Source of the DNA: Advenella sp. S44
GTDB lineage: Bacteria > Pseudomonadota > Gammaproteobacteria > Burkholderiales > Burkholderiaceae_B
Length of the DNA: 64,000 bases
NCBI RefSeq assembly: GCF_002810445.1
Contig: NZ_NEXS01000003.1
Location: 992,001-1,056,000 of the forward strand
Direction of reading: 5' to 3'
Position 1 is the first letter of the stretch. Each line of letters opens with the position of its first letter. Under the pieces are notes generated by a model. It made no database searches. It was not told the DNA's origin and was given only the letters and a program-made list of their open reading frames with translations. Below are positions 15,401 through 24,088 of this stretch, one piece after another. Both the position numbers and the translations under genes were made by a program.

Positions 15401-17683
15401 TTACCCTTCTTGGATGCCAGTGCCTTTCATCAATATCTGATCCATGGTGATAGGCAGTTCGTAAAAACGCTTGCCGGTTGCATGATAGACGGCATTGGCT
15501 ACGGCCGCAGCGGTGCCGACAATACCGATCTCCCCGACGCCCTTGACACCCAACGCGTTAACGTGGGGATCGTCTTCATCAACAAATATGACATCAATAC
15601 CATCAATATCCGCATGGGTTGGAATATGGTATTCGGCCAGATTGTGGTTCATGAACCGTCCAATATGATCGTCCAGCATACTGTGCTCATGCAGGGCTTT
15701 GCTGATGCCCCATACGATGCCGCCCATGATCTGATTCGATGCGGTCTTTGGATTCAGGATGTTGCCGGCCGCCACTGCATTGACAACACGGGTAACGCGG
15801 ACCTGGCCCAACTCTTCATCAATCCTGACCTCAACGAAAACCGCAGAGTGTGCATAGCTTGAATATCGTTTTTTGCTTTTTTCGTCGGGCGCGGTACTGG
15901 CCTGGGCCTGTAGGCTGTCCTTACCGCTGCCGCGAATGACGTCAGCCAGCGATACATGACAGGCGGGGTCGCTTTTGAGGCTGACCCGGCCTTTTGCGAA
16001 GACCAGGTCGGCCTCGCTTGCCGTCGCCAACGGAGAGCCCTGCATTTGGATGGCTTGCCCGGCAAGCGCTTTTTTTAGTGAATCGCAGGCCATCTTGACG
16101 GCAGAGCCAAAAGAGGCAGCCCCCGATGAACCGCCTTCTATCGGTGCCCATGGCAGTGAGGAGTCACCTAGTTTTGTCGTGACGGCAGACAAGGGTAGAC
16201 CCAATGCATCGGCCGCGATCTGGGTGAGGATGGTGTACGTGCCGGTGCCGATGTCTGCGGCGGCCGTGGCCACCTCCAATTGTCCGTCGGATGACAAGGT
16301 CGCGCGGGCGCTTGCTTCCAGCTGGAACGCCTCCCAGATGCCGGTTGCCATTCCCCAGCCAATCAGTTCGTGTCCATCCCGCATACTGCGCGGTTCTGCC
16401 GAGCGTCTTGCCCAGCCGAAGCGCTCTGCGCCTTGTGCGTAACAGGCTCTGAGCTCCTTGCTACTCAGGTCCTTGTCTTCGGCTTGATCACGATCGGCAT
16501 AATTTTTAAGCCGAAACTGCAGGGGGTCCAGGCCCACCCGATAGGCCATTTCGTCAATAGCCTGTTCAAGGGCGTTAACGCCGGTCGCCGCGCCTGGTGC
16601 TCGCATGTCGGTGGGCGTATACAGATCCAGTGGTGTCAGTGCATAGCTTAGCGAGACATTGGGACAGCGATAGAGCACGCCGCTCCATTTAACGGTAGAT
16701 TCCTCGAAATTTTCCAGTTGCGATGTGTTCTGTATGGCCTCGTGCATCACGGAAACCAGCGTGCCGTCATTCTGCGCAGCCAGCGAGATCGTTTGTATGG
16801 ACTCGGGCCGATAGCCAAGGGTAAACATCTGTTGGCGCGAAAGGGCGATGCGAACCGATAGCTGAAGTTCGCGTGCCGCCATGATCGCCAGAAAAAGCTG
16901 ATACTGTGGCCGCAGACCAAGTCCAAAGGCGCCGCCGACAAAGGGCGCGACGACCTGCACTTGGTCTTCTGAATAGCCAAAGACGTCGCAAACATAGTCG
17001 CGTGTGCTCATCGGCCCTTGCGTCTTGTCGTGTACCGTGATGTTGCCGTTGTCATGCCAGACAACAGTGGCAGCATGGGGGGCCATGGGATTGTGGTGCT
17101 CGATGGCAAAATGATATTGTGCACGCATCTGCACCGGCGCCTGGGCATAGGCCTGCGCCGCGTCACCGCGCGGACTCGGCGTTTTTCTGGGAACCGTTTG
17201 CCCTTCCGGGTCGTCGCGTGTTCGTGACAGACTCGTCTGATGCGGTTCCTCTTCGTATTGCACCTGTAATAACGAACAGGCGTAGCGTGCCGTCTCCCGA
17301 TCTTTTGCCACGACCAGCGCGACCGGCTGGCCGTTATAGTGGATCCGGTCATCGTAAAGCGGGAGAAAGTGCGCCGTGGGCGTGTCTTTGTCCTTATGGT
17401 CGTGATGGTACCAATCAAGCTCGGGACGGTTTTCGTGCGTAAAAACGGCCAGCACGCCAGGTAAACCCTGGGCTGCGGTTGTATCCAAAAGCTGGATACG
17501 GCCACGGGTGACGGGACTGTTGAGCACGCATCCGTGCACCAGCCCAGGCGGGGTAAATTCCGCCGAATACTTAGCCTCGCCAGTCACCTTGGCGTGCCCA
17601 TCGACGCGATCGGCGCCGCGCCCCACATGCGCGTCTCCTGAGTCGGAGCTGTCGAGCGAGAAATTGTCTATTAACGTGTTCAT
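15401..17683 (-). CDS. paoC: Molybdenum aldehyde oxidase, molybdopterin subunit (PaoC-like)
   Basis: The large, 760-residue catalytic subunit of a xanthine dehydrogenase family enzyme. It holds the Mo-cofactor domain (VAPFVGGAFGLGLRPQYQLF, TDMRAPGAATGVNALEQAID, EGGSSGAASFGSAVKMAC) and the active-site glutamate near the C-terminus (GVKGVGEIGIVGTAAAVANA). The set oxidises aldehydes to carboxylic acids with water as oxygen source. It is the third gene of a paoABC-like operon; the gap to the FAD subunit gene is 12 bases. Substrate is unknown, but PaoABC prefers aromatic aldehydes. Confidence 0.9.
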   Translation of the reverse strand: MNTLIDNFSLDSSDSGDAHVGRGADRVDGHAKVTGEAKYSAEFTPPGLVHGCVLNSPVTRGRIQLLDTTAAQGLPGVLAVFTHENRPELDWYHHDHKDKDTPTAHFLPLYDDRIHYNGQPVALVVAKDRETARYACSLLQVQYEEEPHQTSLSRTRDDPEGQTVPRKTPSPRGDAAQAYAQAPVQMRAQYHFAIEHHNPMAPHAATVVWHDNGNITVHDKTQGPMSTRDYVCDVFGYSEDQVQVVAPFVGGAFGLGLRPQYQLFLAIMAARELQLSVRIALSRQQMFTLGYRPESIQTISLAAQNDGTLVSVMHEAIQNTSQLENFEESTVKWSGVLYRCPNVSLSYALTPLDLYTPTDMRAPGAATGVNALEQAIDEMAYRVGLDPLQFRLKNYADRDQAEDKDLSSKELRACYAQGAERFGWARRSAEPRSMRDGHELIGWGMATGIWEAFQLEASARATLSSDGQLEVATAAADIGTGTYTILTQIAADALGLPLSAVTTKLGDSSLPWAPIEGGSSGAASFGSAVKMACDSLKKALAGQAIQMQGSPLATASEADLVFAKGRVSLKSDPACHVSLADVIRGSGKDSLQAQASTAPDEKSKKRYSSYAHSAVFVEVRIDEELGQVRVTRVVNAVAAGNILNPKTASNQIMGGIVWGISKALHEHSMLDDHIGRFMNHNLAEYHIPTHADIDGIDVIFVDEDDPHVNALGVKGVGEIGIVGTAAAVANAVYHATGKRFYELPITMDQILMKGTGIQEG

Positions 17684-17695
17684 GCGTTTTCTCCC

Positions 17696-18715
17696 TCAGT
17701 TGATGCGTTTATCGATAGGCGATTGCGGGATGCCGGCGGCGGCTTGCTCCAGCGCCCGTACGATCGCGCGTCGCGCCAGCGGAATCTTGAAGTCATTGTC
17801 TCCATGTCCGCGAGCCTGAATCAGTATCCGGTCTGCGGCCAGCCCAAAAGCATGGCGATCCGGTGCCTTGCCAATGAGTAAATGTTCCGCTTCCGGTTCG
17901 CGCCACGGACGGTGAGCGACCCCGCCCAGCGCCAGACGCGCCTGCGCGATCAGCCCATTCTCGATATGCATTGCGGCGGCAACAGAAACCAGGGCGAAAG
18001 CATAAGACAAACGATCACGTAACTTCAGGTACGTATAGTTTGCGGCAAAGTTTTCGGCCGGCAACGTGATGGCAGTAATCAGCTCTCCGGCGCGCAAAGT
18101 GGTGTCTTGGTCGGGCTGGTCACCAGGAAGACGATGAAAATCGGCAAAGGCGATTGAACGTGTTCCTTGCGGGCCGGTCACCTGCACACAGGCCTGCAGC
18201 GCGGCCAACGCCACGCACATGTCTGATGGATGGGTGGCAATGCACTGATCGCTGGCGCCAAGAATGGCGTGGATCCGGTTTTTTCCGTGCATCGCGGCAC
18301 ATCCCGAGCCGGGTTCGCGTTTATTGCACGCAACAGCAGTATCATAAAAATAAAAGCAGCGAGTGCGCTGCAGCAGGTTGCCCCCGGTGGTTGCGACGTT
18401 GCGCAACTGTGCAGAGGCGCCGGCACGTATGGCGCTGGCCAGCAGCGGATAGCGCGACTGAATCCGCTCGTCGTATGCCACCTGGCTATTGGTCGTCAAC
18501 GCGCCCAGGATCAGGCCGCCATCGTTGGCGTCTTCAATTTGCTTGAGCGGCAGGTGAGTGACGTCAATCAGATGGGCCGGCTGCTCAATGTGCTCCTTCA
18601 TCAAATCAACCAGATTGGTGCCGCCGGCGATAAAGCGGGCCGCACTTCCCAGAGATGAAGCGGCACGCACCGCGTCTTCTATATTGTCAGGCCGAGTATA
18701 GGTAAATGGAATCAT
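17696..18715 (-). CDS. paoB: Aldehyde oxidase FAD subunit (PaoB-like)
   Basis: A 339-residue FAD-binding subunit. FAD motifs are FIAGGTNLVDLMKE near residue 30 and NVATTGGNLLQRTRC. The stretch RTRCFYFYDTAVACNKREPG and the cysteines in GSGCAAMHGKN and SDQCIATH match the extra [4Fe-4S] insertion that distinguishes PaoB from ordinary xanthine-dehydrogenase FAD subunits. It passes electrons from the iron-sulfur subunit to its acceptor. The gene overlaps its upstream neighbour by four bases. Confidence 0.9.
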   Translation of the reverse strand: MIPFTYTRPDNIEDAVRAASSLGSAARFIAGGTNLVDLMKEHIEQPAHLIDVTHLPLKQIEDANDGGLILGALTTNSQVAYDERIQSRYPLLASAIRAGASAQLRNVATTGGNLLQRTRCFYFYDTAVACNKREPGSGCAAMHGKNRIHAILGASDQCIATHPSDMCVALAALQACVQVTGPQGTRSIAFADFHRLPGDQPDQDTTLRAGELITAITLPAENFAANYTYLKLRDRLSYAFALVSVAAAMHIENGLIAQARLALGGVAHRPWREPEAEHLLIGKAPDRHAFGLAADRILIQARGHGDNDFKIPLARRAIVRALEQAAAGIPQSPIDKRIN

Positions 18716-19236
18716 GCGACACCTTCCCTGGCTTGCAACACCTCTTCAATGGCCGCCACGATATTTGGATAGGCTGCGCAACGGCACAGATTGCCACTCA
18801 TCAACTCACGAATTTCATCCTTTGATTTGGCGTGGCCTTCTTTCAGGAGTCCCAGTGCGGACAGGATTTGTCCGGATGTGCAATAGCCGCACTGAAAAGC
18901 GTCGTGCCTGACGAAGGCAGCCTGCAACGCGTGAAGGTTTCCGTCTTGCTCAAGCCCTTCGATCGTGGTGATGTCTGCGCCGTCTTGCATGACCGCAAGC
19001 GTCAGACAGGCATTGACCCGAACGCCATCGACCAGCACCGTACAGGCGCCGCATTGCCCATGGTCGCACCCTTTTTTTGTGCCGGTTAGCCCTAGCCTGT
19101 CGCGCAAGGCATCCAGTAAAGTGACCCACGGCAAAATATCAAGATGGTTTTCGTTTCCGTTGACGCGCAAGCAAACCGGTACGGTTCGAAGTGCGTCCAC
19201 GTTCGCATGAGCGGGGGTGTTGTCTGGTTTTTCCAT
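18712..19236 (-). CDS. paoA: Aldehyde oxidase [2Fe-2S] subunit (PaoA-like)
   Basis: A 174-residue subunit binding two [2Fe-2S] clusters: a plant-ferredoxin-type set at Cys57, 62, 65 and 77 (GCDHGQCGACTVLVDG) and the family C-terminal set at Cys116, 119, 151 and 153 (QCGYCTSGQ; NLCRCAAYP). ATG 19236 is chosen because GGAG lies at the right spacing; an upstream in-frame start at 19290 lacks this. Unlike E. coli PaoA, no twin-arginine signal is present from either start, so the enzyme is probably cytoplasmic. First gene of the operon. Confidence 0.9.
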   Translation of the reverse strand: MEKPDNTPAHANVDALRTVPVCLRVNGNENHLDILPWVTLLDALRDRLGLTGTKKGCDHGQCGACTVLVDGVRVNACLTLAVMQDGADITTIEGLEQDGNLHALQAAFVRHDAFQCGYCTSGQILSALGLLKEGHAKSKDEIRELMSGNLCRCAAYPNIVAAIEEVLQAREGVA

Positions 19237-19542
19237 TAGTATCTCCGATTGAAGAAGCCTTGGGGAAGATTCTATTTCCTGGACAAACACGCTCCGCTTT
19301 AATTCATTTGCGATATTCTGGCGTCGCGAAAATCCCGAAAGCTACGATTCAATTTAACGCATACGGTCAGGGGGGTAAAGCTGGCGACATGTCTTGTAAC
19401 AGACTGCTGGATGCTGTCACTTGTGACGATCGACGGCGCCAAAGTTGCGAGTAAAATGGATGCCTTCGGCGGCTGCCTTTTGACCCGGCACGTTGTTCAA
19501 AAGATATGCTTCACATAACAAAATTACGATAGCGGAGTCTAC
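19237..19542. other. Intergenic region, no gene seen
   Basis: The 306 bases between the divergent aldehyde oxidase and iron-permease-like genes must hold both promoters. I see no ORF, clear operator or riboswitch in it. Confidence 0.4.
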
Positions 19543-19953
19543 ATGGATCATATATTTGCAAAATTTGCCAACGCAACGGCGCACCTTACCGGCCACCCAA
19601 TGACCTTTTTGGCGTGCGTTACTGCTGTTTTGCTCTGGGCCATTGCAGGGCCTTTTTTTGGTTTCTCCGAAACCTGGCAATTAGTGATAAACACCGGCAC
19701 AACAATCATCACTTTTTTGATGGTGTTTCTGATCCAGAATACCCAAAATCGGGACAGCGCCGCACTGCAGACTAAGCTGGACGAAATCATACGGTCATCC
19801 GATGCGGAAGATCAGTTCATGGGCATTGAGACCATGACAGATAAAGAATTGGAGGCGTTACACAAAAGATGTGAACAGGCCGCCAGGCGTTCAAAGATGA
19901 TGCTGGAAAAAACGCATACCGAAAGAAATGCACGTCAGAGCCGGAGAAAATAG
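19543..19953 (+). CDS. Low-affinity iron permease family protein
   Basis: A 136-residue membrane protein with two membrane spans (about residues 19-38 and 47-66) around GPFFGFSETWQLVINTGTTI, then LIQNTQNRDSAALQTKLDEII. This segment is the hallmark of the PF04120 family, named for yeast Fet4-related permeases though the bacterial proteins are short and unproven transporters. The C-terminal third is a charged helix (DKELEALHKRCEQAARRSKM). GCGGAG precedes the ATG. It appears to be a single-gene unit. Confidence 0.85.
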   Translation: MDHIFAKFANATAHLTGHPMTFLACVTAVLLWAIAGPFFGFSETWQLVINTGTTIITFLMVFLIQNTQNRDSAALQTKLDEIIRSSDAEDQFMGIETMTDKELEALHKRCEQAARRSKMMLEKTHTERNARQSRRK

Positions 19954-20171
19954 CAACTGCGAAAAATGGGACAGGCAAACTGAGGTGCACCAAATAGGAT
20001 TCGTGCGTCAGAGCGAAAAAATAGAACGAGCCCGCCAGAGCCGCCGCGGTCCGAACCAGAATCTACAGTCGGTATGAACAACCGCCGAAAATTCGATTAC
20101 GGTTCCCTTGACGTTTGCTGGCATGCGATCCTACCATAAACGTGACACTGACTGACGGTAAGGAGACTGAG

Positions 20172-20738
20172 ATGGACGCAGGAAACACAAAGGCGTTGCT
20201 GCGCCAATGGCCCCAGGAGTCGCAGGAAGCGACGCAGTTGGTTATTGACAAGTATGGTGAGCCGCAAGAGGTCACAGAGAGCTGCTTCGTCTGGCATCAG
20301 CCCGGCCCGTGGAAGCGGATCGTCGCAAGCAAAACTTTTTATAACCACAATTTCCCCACCCCGCATATCGATTGCATCGAATCATTTATTGACTACCAGG
20401 TTCCCGTGGAAAAATTTGACGAACTGGCCCAATTCGACGGTAGCGTTATTGTGGAGAGAACCACGGGCGAAGTGTCCGCTCGCTGTCATGATGAGCAGGC
20501 TAATTTTCTGGCCCTCAATTTGATGCATGATATTGTCACCGGCGCAAAAAGCGTGGCCGAAGCACGGGCCTACTACGGCAAGGAGTTCCTGGACTATAGA
20601 CGCAAGAAACCCACGCAGTACATGGAAGAATTAAGGTTTGAGCCACATAGTGGCAACGCACCGGATCCTGACGAGGCAATGCTGTCCGAAGACGATCTGG
20701 ATTCGGCGGTAAAAGAAGGCGAGCAAAGTGGTGGGTGA
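20172..20738 (+). CDS. Conserved-looking hypothetical protein
   Basis: A 188-residue soluble protein I do not recognise. It opens with a helical part (MDAGNTKALLRQWPQESQEA), then WHQPGPWKRIVASKTFYNHN and a segment ending SEDDLDSAVKEGEQSGG, a charged and probably disordered tail. There is no signal peptide or membrane span. ATG 20172 is preferred over an in-frame start at 20115 because TAAGGAGACTGAG precedes it. It stands alone between the iron-permease-like gene and a convergent oxidoreductase. Confidence 0.75.
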   Translation: MDAGNTKALLRQWPQESQEATQLVIDKYGEPQEVTESCFVWHQPGPWKRIVASKTFYNHNFPTPHIDCIESFIDYQVPVEKFDELAQFDGSVIVERTTGEVSARCHDEQANFLALNLMHDIVTGAKSVAEARAYYGKEFLDYRRKKPTQYMEELRFEPHSGNAPDPDEAMLSEDDLDSAVKEGEQSGG

Positions 20739-20825
20739 CACATTTTCTGCATGACGCAGCTAATGGCCAATTTAACAATTCAGATTAGAGGCTTAGTCAT
20801 TCAAGTTCGCTATACGCATCAGGAG

Positions 20826-20855
20826 CGTCCCGCAAGCCGGGGCGTTTGTGTATTT
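20826..20855 (+). terminator. Probable rho-independent terminator
   Basis: CGTCCCG and CGGGGCG form a seven-base-pair stem (one G-U pair) with loop CAAGC, followed by TTTGTGTATTT. It lies about 90 bases after the stop at 20738 and just before the 3' end of the convergent oxidoreductase gene. Confidence 0.5.
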
Positions 20856-20942
20856 GCGATTAGCGCGGCCAGTAGATCGGGGGCTTGAAAAGAAACTTCA
20901 TCGTAAAGCCATTTCAAATAAGGCCACTTTATCGGTGCCGCC

Positions 20943-21998
20943 TCAGGAGTTGTTCAAAAACTGAAACCGGTTGCTCGCCTGTACCAGTTGCTTCTGCAGC
21001 CGGTTCACGATGCAGGCTACCGGCTCGACCGACTGCGCAAATCCCACAGCGGGGCCCATTGAAAGCATGCCTTCTTCATAGTCGCCATTGTCGTATGCCA
21101 GCTTCTTGGTGCGAGCTCCGCTAATAAGCTCGCCAAATTCCGTGTAAGTTTTTGCCCCGGCGTGTTCCATTGCGGCGACCTTGCGCGCATTGTCATTATC
21201 AATGACGCGCCAGGTGTCGCCAAGACTTCCCAGTACGGTGCGCGTGCCATATTGATCCGTGGCTGCAACGCGTTGCTTGTAGGCTTGATGGGCCGGTGTT
21301 TCCTGGGCAAGCGTAAAAATACTTCCCATGACCACCGCATCGGCGCCCAGTGCCAGTGCCGCGGCAATCTGACGTCCGTGGCCAATACCACCGCCCAATG
21401 CCAGTGGAATGTGCAGCTGTTCAAGCGCATAAGCGCCGTTCACGAAGGTGGGCAACTGGTTGCTACCCGGATGACCGCCTTCCTCCATCCCGACCAGCGT
21501 TACCGCGTCGACACCAAGATTCTGCGCCGCGATACTGTGGCGAACGTGGGCGCATTTGTGAATCACAACCGTGTTGAAAGCGCGCAGGGCTGGCAATAGA
21601 GGAGTGGGCGGCAATCCGGCCGTCTCAAAAATACGCACGCCTTCTTCGAGCGCGATACGCAGCCGCTCCAGGATGATGTCGTTGTGCTGCATGCGACGCG
21701 ATAGCGTCAGATTCACGCCAAAGGGCAAGCCACCGGTCAGCTCACGGCAGATCTGCAGCTCCTGCCGGAACATGTCATTCGAAGCCGAACTGCGCGCCGA
21801 AATAAAACCCATACCGCCGGCCCTGACCATGGCGGCGACCAGTTGTGCATCAGACAGCCACATCATGCCGCCTAGGAGCAAAGGCCAGCGTATGCCCAGC
21901 AGTGCTGTGATGCGGGTCGGAAATTGATCAGGGATATCGGCACTGGATGGGTGCCCGTCTTTGTCTGTCACATTCAAATTCTTTGCCGCCATACTCAT
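20943..21998 (-). CDS. Nitronate monooxygenase family flavoprotein
   Basis: A 351-residue FMN-dependent TIM-barrel enzyme of the 2-nitropropane dioxygenase/nitronate monooxygenase family. Recognisable parts are GIRWPLLLGGMMWLSDAQLV, AGGMGFISARSSA, the VTLVGMEEGGHPGSNQLPTF loop with the conserved EGGHxG, and the phosphate-binding IPLALGGGIGHGRQIAAALALGADAVVMGS. It oxidises alkyl nitronates or related acids. The gene overlaps the IclR gene by four bases and is divergent from the dehydrogenase operon, so it probably belongs to the same regulon. Confidence 0.88.
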   Translation of the reverse strand: MSMAAKNLNVTDKDGHPSSADIPDQFPTRITALLGIRWPLLLGGMMWLSDAQLVAAMVRAGGMGFISARSSASNDMFRQELQICRELTGGLPFGVNLTLSRRMQHNDIILERLRIALEEGVRIFETAGLPPTPLLPALRAFNTVVIHKCAHVRHSIAAQNLGVDAVTLVGMEEGGHPGSNQLPTFVNGAYALEQLHIPLALGGGIGHGRQIAAALALGADAVVMGSIFTLAQETPAHQAYKQRVAATDQYGTRTVLGSLGDTWRVIDNDNARKVAAMEHAGAKTYTEFGELISGARTKKLAYDNGDYEEGMLSMGPAVGFAQSVEPVACIVNRLQKQLVQASNRFQFLNNS

Positions 21999-22810
21999 AG
22001 GTCTTTTCCCAACAGCAGGACTGGATGCAGTTCACGCGCCAGCTGGCTCATTAGCGGGCCAACTTCCTCAAGCATGAGAGGCGTGGGCAGCAATGAAGTG
22101 GGGCCGCCGCAACTGACAACAAAGCGTTCGCCATCGGCAAGCTTGATTCCTGCTGCTACTGTATTGATCTGGTATTTAGGTCGTTCGTGATAGACAAAAC
22201 CGTGCTGCGCGTAGCGCGCCAGTTCCTGTTTCATTGTTTTGAGTTCGGATGCGTTGGTCAGCTGACCATTGGCCCGGGCCTGTTCAAGCAATTGATCACG
22301 CACTTCGGGGGTACTGTTGGCCAGATAGGCCCAGCCAATTGCACTATGGAAGAGTGGAATTCGAGAACCAACACGCAGGTTCATCAGCAGAGGCGAATTG
22401 CCCTGGCAGCGAAGCAGATAGACAATGCTGTTGCCTTCCCGTCGTCCAAGGGCCACTGCGACTTGATAGCGATTGGCAATCGCCTGCAGCATGGGGCGAA
22501 CGACCTCCAGCGCGTCCTGTCCTGCCAGTGCGGCTGCGCCCAGGGCGATGGCGGCTGTGCCAAGTTGTAGCTTGTCCTTACCGGGCACGCTGCTTAGAAA
22601 ACCGGTCTTCTGCAATGTATAGCATAGCCGCCATACCGTAGGCTGTGCCAGCCCGGTCATCTGGGCAATGTCGGTGGTCCCCAGCATCCTGTCTTCTGCA
22701 TCAAAACATTGGAGTATTTCTAACCCTCGGGCAAGCGCGGTGACAAACTGTCTATCCGGCTCGCTGGGATGGGTGGTCGGTTCGTCTGTCGAGTTGGCGC
22801 GTCTTGACAT
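21995..22810 (-). CDS. IclR-family regulator of the 22.8-30.8 kb catabolic operon
   Basis: A 271-residue regulator. The N-terminal winged helix (ALARGLEILQCFDAEDRMLG, TTDIAQMTGLAQPTVWRLCY) is followed by an effector domain (RVGSRIPLFHSAIGWAYLA; YEINTVAAGIKL-type region). The IclR-type gene is divergent from the alcohol dehydrogenase gene across 62 bases that hold a strong promoter and a direct repeat (see 22804 and 22841). It is thus the likely pathway-specific regulator, with an intermediate of the pathway as effector. GAGGAC precedes the ATG. Confidence 0.9.
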   Translation of the reverse strand: MSRRANSTDEPTTHPSEPDRQFVTALARGLEILQCFDAEDRMLGTTDIAQMTGLAQPTVWRLCYTLQKTGFLSSVPGKDKLQLGTAAIALGAAALAGQDALEVVRPMLQAIANRYQVAVALGRREGNSIVYLLRCQGNSPLLMNLRVGSRIPLFHSAIGWAYLANSTPEVRDQLLEQARANGQLTNASELKTMKQELARYAQHGFVYHERPKYQINTVAAGIKLADGERFVVSCGGPTSLLPTPLMLEEVGPLMSQLARELHPVLLLGKDL

Positions 22811-22832
22811 GAATGTCCTCTTTCATTATGAT
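22804..22832 (+). promoter_or_regulatory. Sigma70 promoter of the catabolic operon
   Basis: TTGACA at 22804-22809 and TATGAT at 22827-22832 are 17 bases apart, a near-ideal sigma70 promoter reading toward the dehydrogenase operon. The -35 element overlaps the first codons of the divergent iclR-type gene. Transcription would begin near 22839, giving a leader of roughly 34 bases. Confidence 0.7.
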
Positions 22833-22840
22833 AATTCAAT

Positions 22841-22870
22841 TAGCAAATTAAGAATTCGCATAGCAAATTA
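22841..22870. promoter_or_regulatory. Direct repeat TAGCAAATTA, likely IclR operator
   Basis: TAGCAAATTA occurs at 22841-22850 and 22861-22870, exactly 20 bases (two helical turns) apart, just downstream of the -10 element and ending before the ATG at 22873. IclR-family tetramers often bind repeated half-sites with this geometry, and this position suits repression by roadblock. Confidence 0.55.
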
Positions 22871-22872
22871 TA

Positions 22873-24078
22873 ATGGAAATCAGGGAAGACATCAATACCA
22901 CGTTGGCAGGCCAGATTAAAGGCGCAATTTCATGGCCGGGCAATGGCTTTTGGGGGCCATCAGCGGTGCAGCGCGCTATCGATGCAGGTGGCAATCGCCT
23001 GTGTCGCCCGCTTATCATTACTGACGCGGGCGCATGGCGTGCGGCCAGCTCTGTTGTGCTGGCGGCGCTCACCACAAATGCAATACAGGATTGGCAGGTA
23101 TTTGACGGGGTGGTCTCAAATCCGTCGCTGGTCCCGGTGCATGGCGCATTGCGAATGGCGCGGGAAAACACCTGCGACAGTATTATTGCTGTAGGTGGCG
23201 GGAGCGCTATCGACGTGGCCAAGGTGGTTTTTGGCTGCCTTTGCAGCGGCCTGGAGCCCGAAGAACTTGCAACGCTGCAAGGACGGGAATGGCTTGACGC
23301 TGCTGCTGCGCCCGGTGATCCAGTACTGCTTGCCATCCCCACCACATCCGGTACCGGCAGTGAGAGCAGTTCGGCCGCATTGATTCAGGACGAAAACGGT
23401 CGCAAGCGTTTGTACCGTTCTCTGCGTACCCGCCCATCTTTAGTCGCGCTGGAGCCTGCCCTCACGCTGACTCTGCCTTTTCAGCCGACGGCGCAAGGTG
23501 GATTCGACGCATTACTGCATGCCCTGGGGGCATGGATCAATGCTGACAACAACCCGATAGGCAAAGCCATGGCGATACAGGCATTGCACATGTGCATGCA
23601 CGCCTTACCGCTGGTGCTTGACAAACCAGGCTGTCTGGCCGCGCGGGCAGACATGCAAATGGGCGCTTATCTTGCGGGCGTGGCCATCGGTATCAGTAAA
23701 GTGGATGCCGTCCACGCCATGTGTACGCCGCTTGAGTCAGTCGTAGACATGGCGCATGCCGAAGCGCTGGCCCCTGTTTTCCGTGTCGTGTCGCGCTACA
23801 CCGCGCAGACTCATGCTGGTGTTTACGCCAATGCTGCGCGGCATTTGAATATTGCTGGCACCGGCGACGATCATCGGGATGCGTTGTCGCTCATCGGGCG
23901 AGTGGAAGACTTGGCACGACAGGCAAATATTTCTCTGCATCTGAGCAATTTGCAATTGACAAAACAGCAAGCCGGCCAGTTGGCGACCCAGGCGCTGCAA
24001 AGCGCTTCCATGCCGCTTAACCCGCGCAATCTCACTCACGAAGAAGTCAGCTCACTATACCTGCAAATGGTCAATTAA
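22873..24078 (+). CDS. Iron-containing (group III) alcohol dehydrogenase
   Basis: A 401-residue NAD(P)-dependent dehydrogenase. The nucleotide-binding loop is IIAVGGGSAIDVAK, followed by AIPTTSGTGSESSSAALIQD. Metal ligands of the family map to the Asp and His of GGFDALLHALGAW, the His of DAVHAMCTP and the His of DMAHAEA. The order of motifs is also shared by maleylacetate reductases, so the substrate could be an alcohol, hydroxyacid or semialdehyde. No good ribosome-binding site precedes ATG 22873, which is the only plausible start. First gene of the operon; 11 bases separate it from the next. Confidence 0.88.
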   Translation: MEIREDINTTLAGQIKGAISWPGNGFWGPSAVQRAIDAGGNRLCRPLIITDAGAWRAASSVVLAALTTNAIQDWQVFDGVVSNPSLVPVHGALRMARENTCDSIIAVGGGSAIDVAKVVFGCLCSGLEPEELATLQGREWLDAAAAPGDPVLLAIPTTSGTGSESSSAALIQDENGRKRLYRSLRTRPSLVALEPALTLTLPFQPTAQGGFDALLHALGAWINADNNPIGKAMAIQALHMCMHALPLVLDKPGCLAARADMQMGAYLAGVAIGISKVDAVHAMCTPLESVVDMAHAEALAPVFRVVSRYTAQTHAGVYANAARHLNIAGTGDDHRDALSLIGRVEDLARQANISLHLSNLQLTKQQAGQLATQALQSASMPLNPRNLTHEEVSSLYLQMVN

Positions 24079-24088
24079 GGATCCAGTC

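Noticed and set aside
15269-15862. A 197-codon plus-strand frame overlapping the terminator and the PaoC-like gene
   Set aside because: It is antisense to a strongly supported molybdopterin subunit and reads through a rho-independent terminator.
19237-19542. A c-di-GMP or molybdenum-cofactor riboswitch before the aldehyde oxidase
   Set aside because: I looked for their conserved cores on both strands and could not match either.
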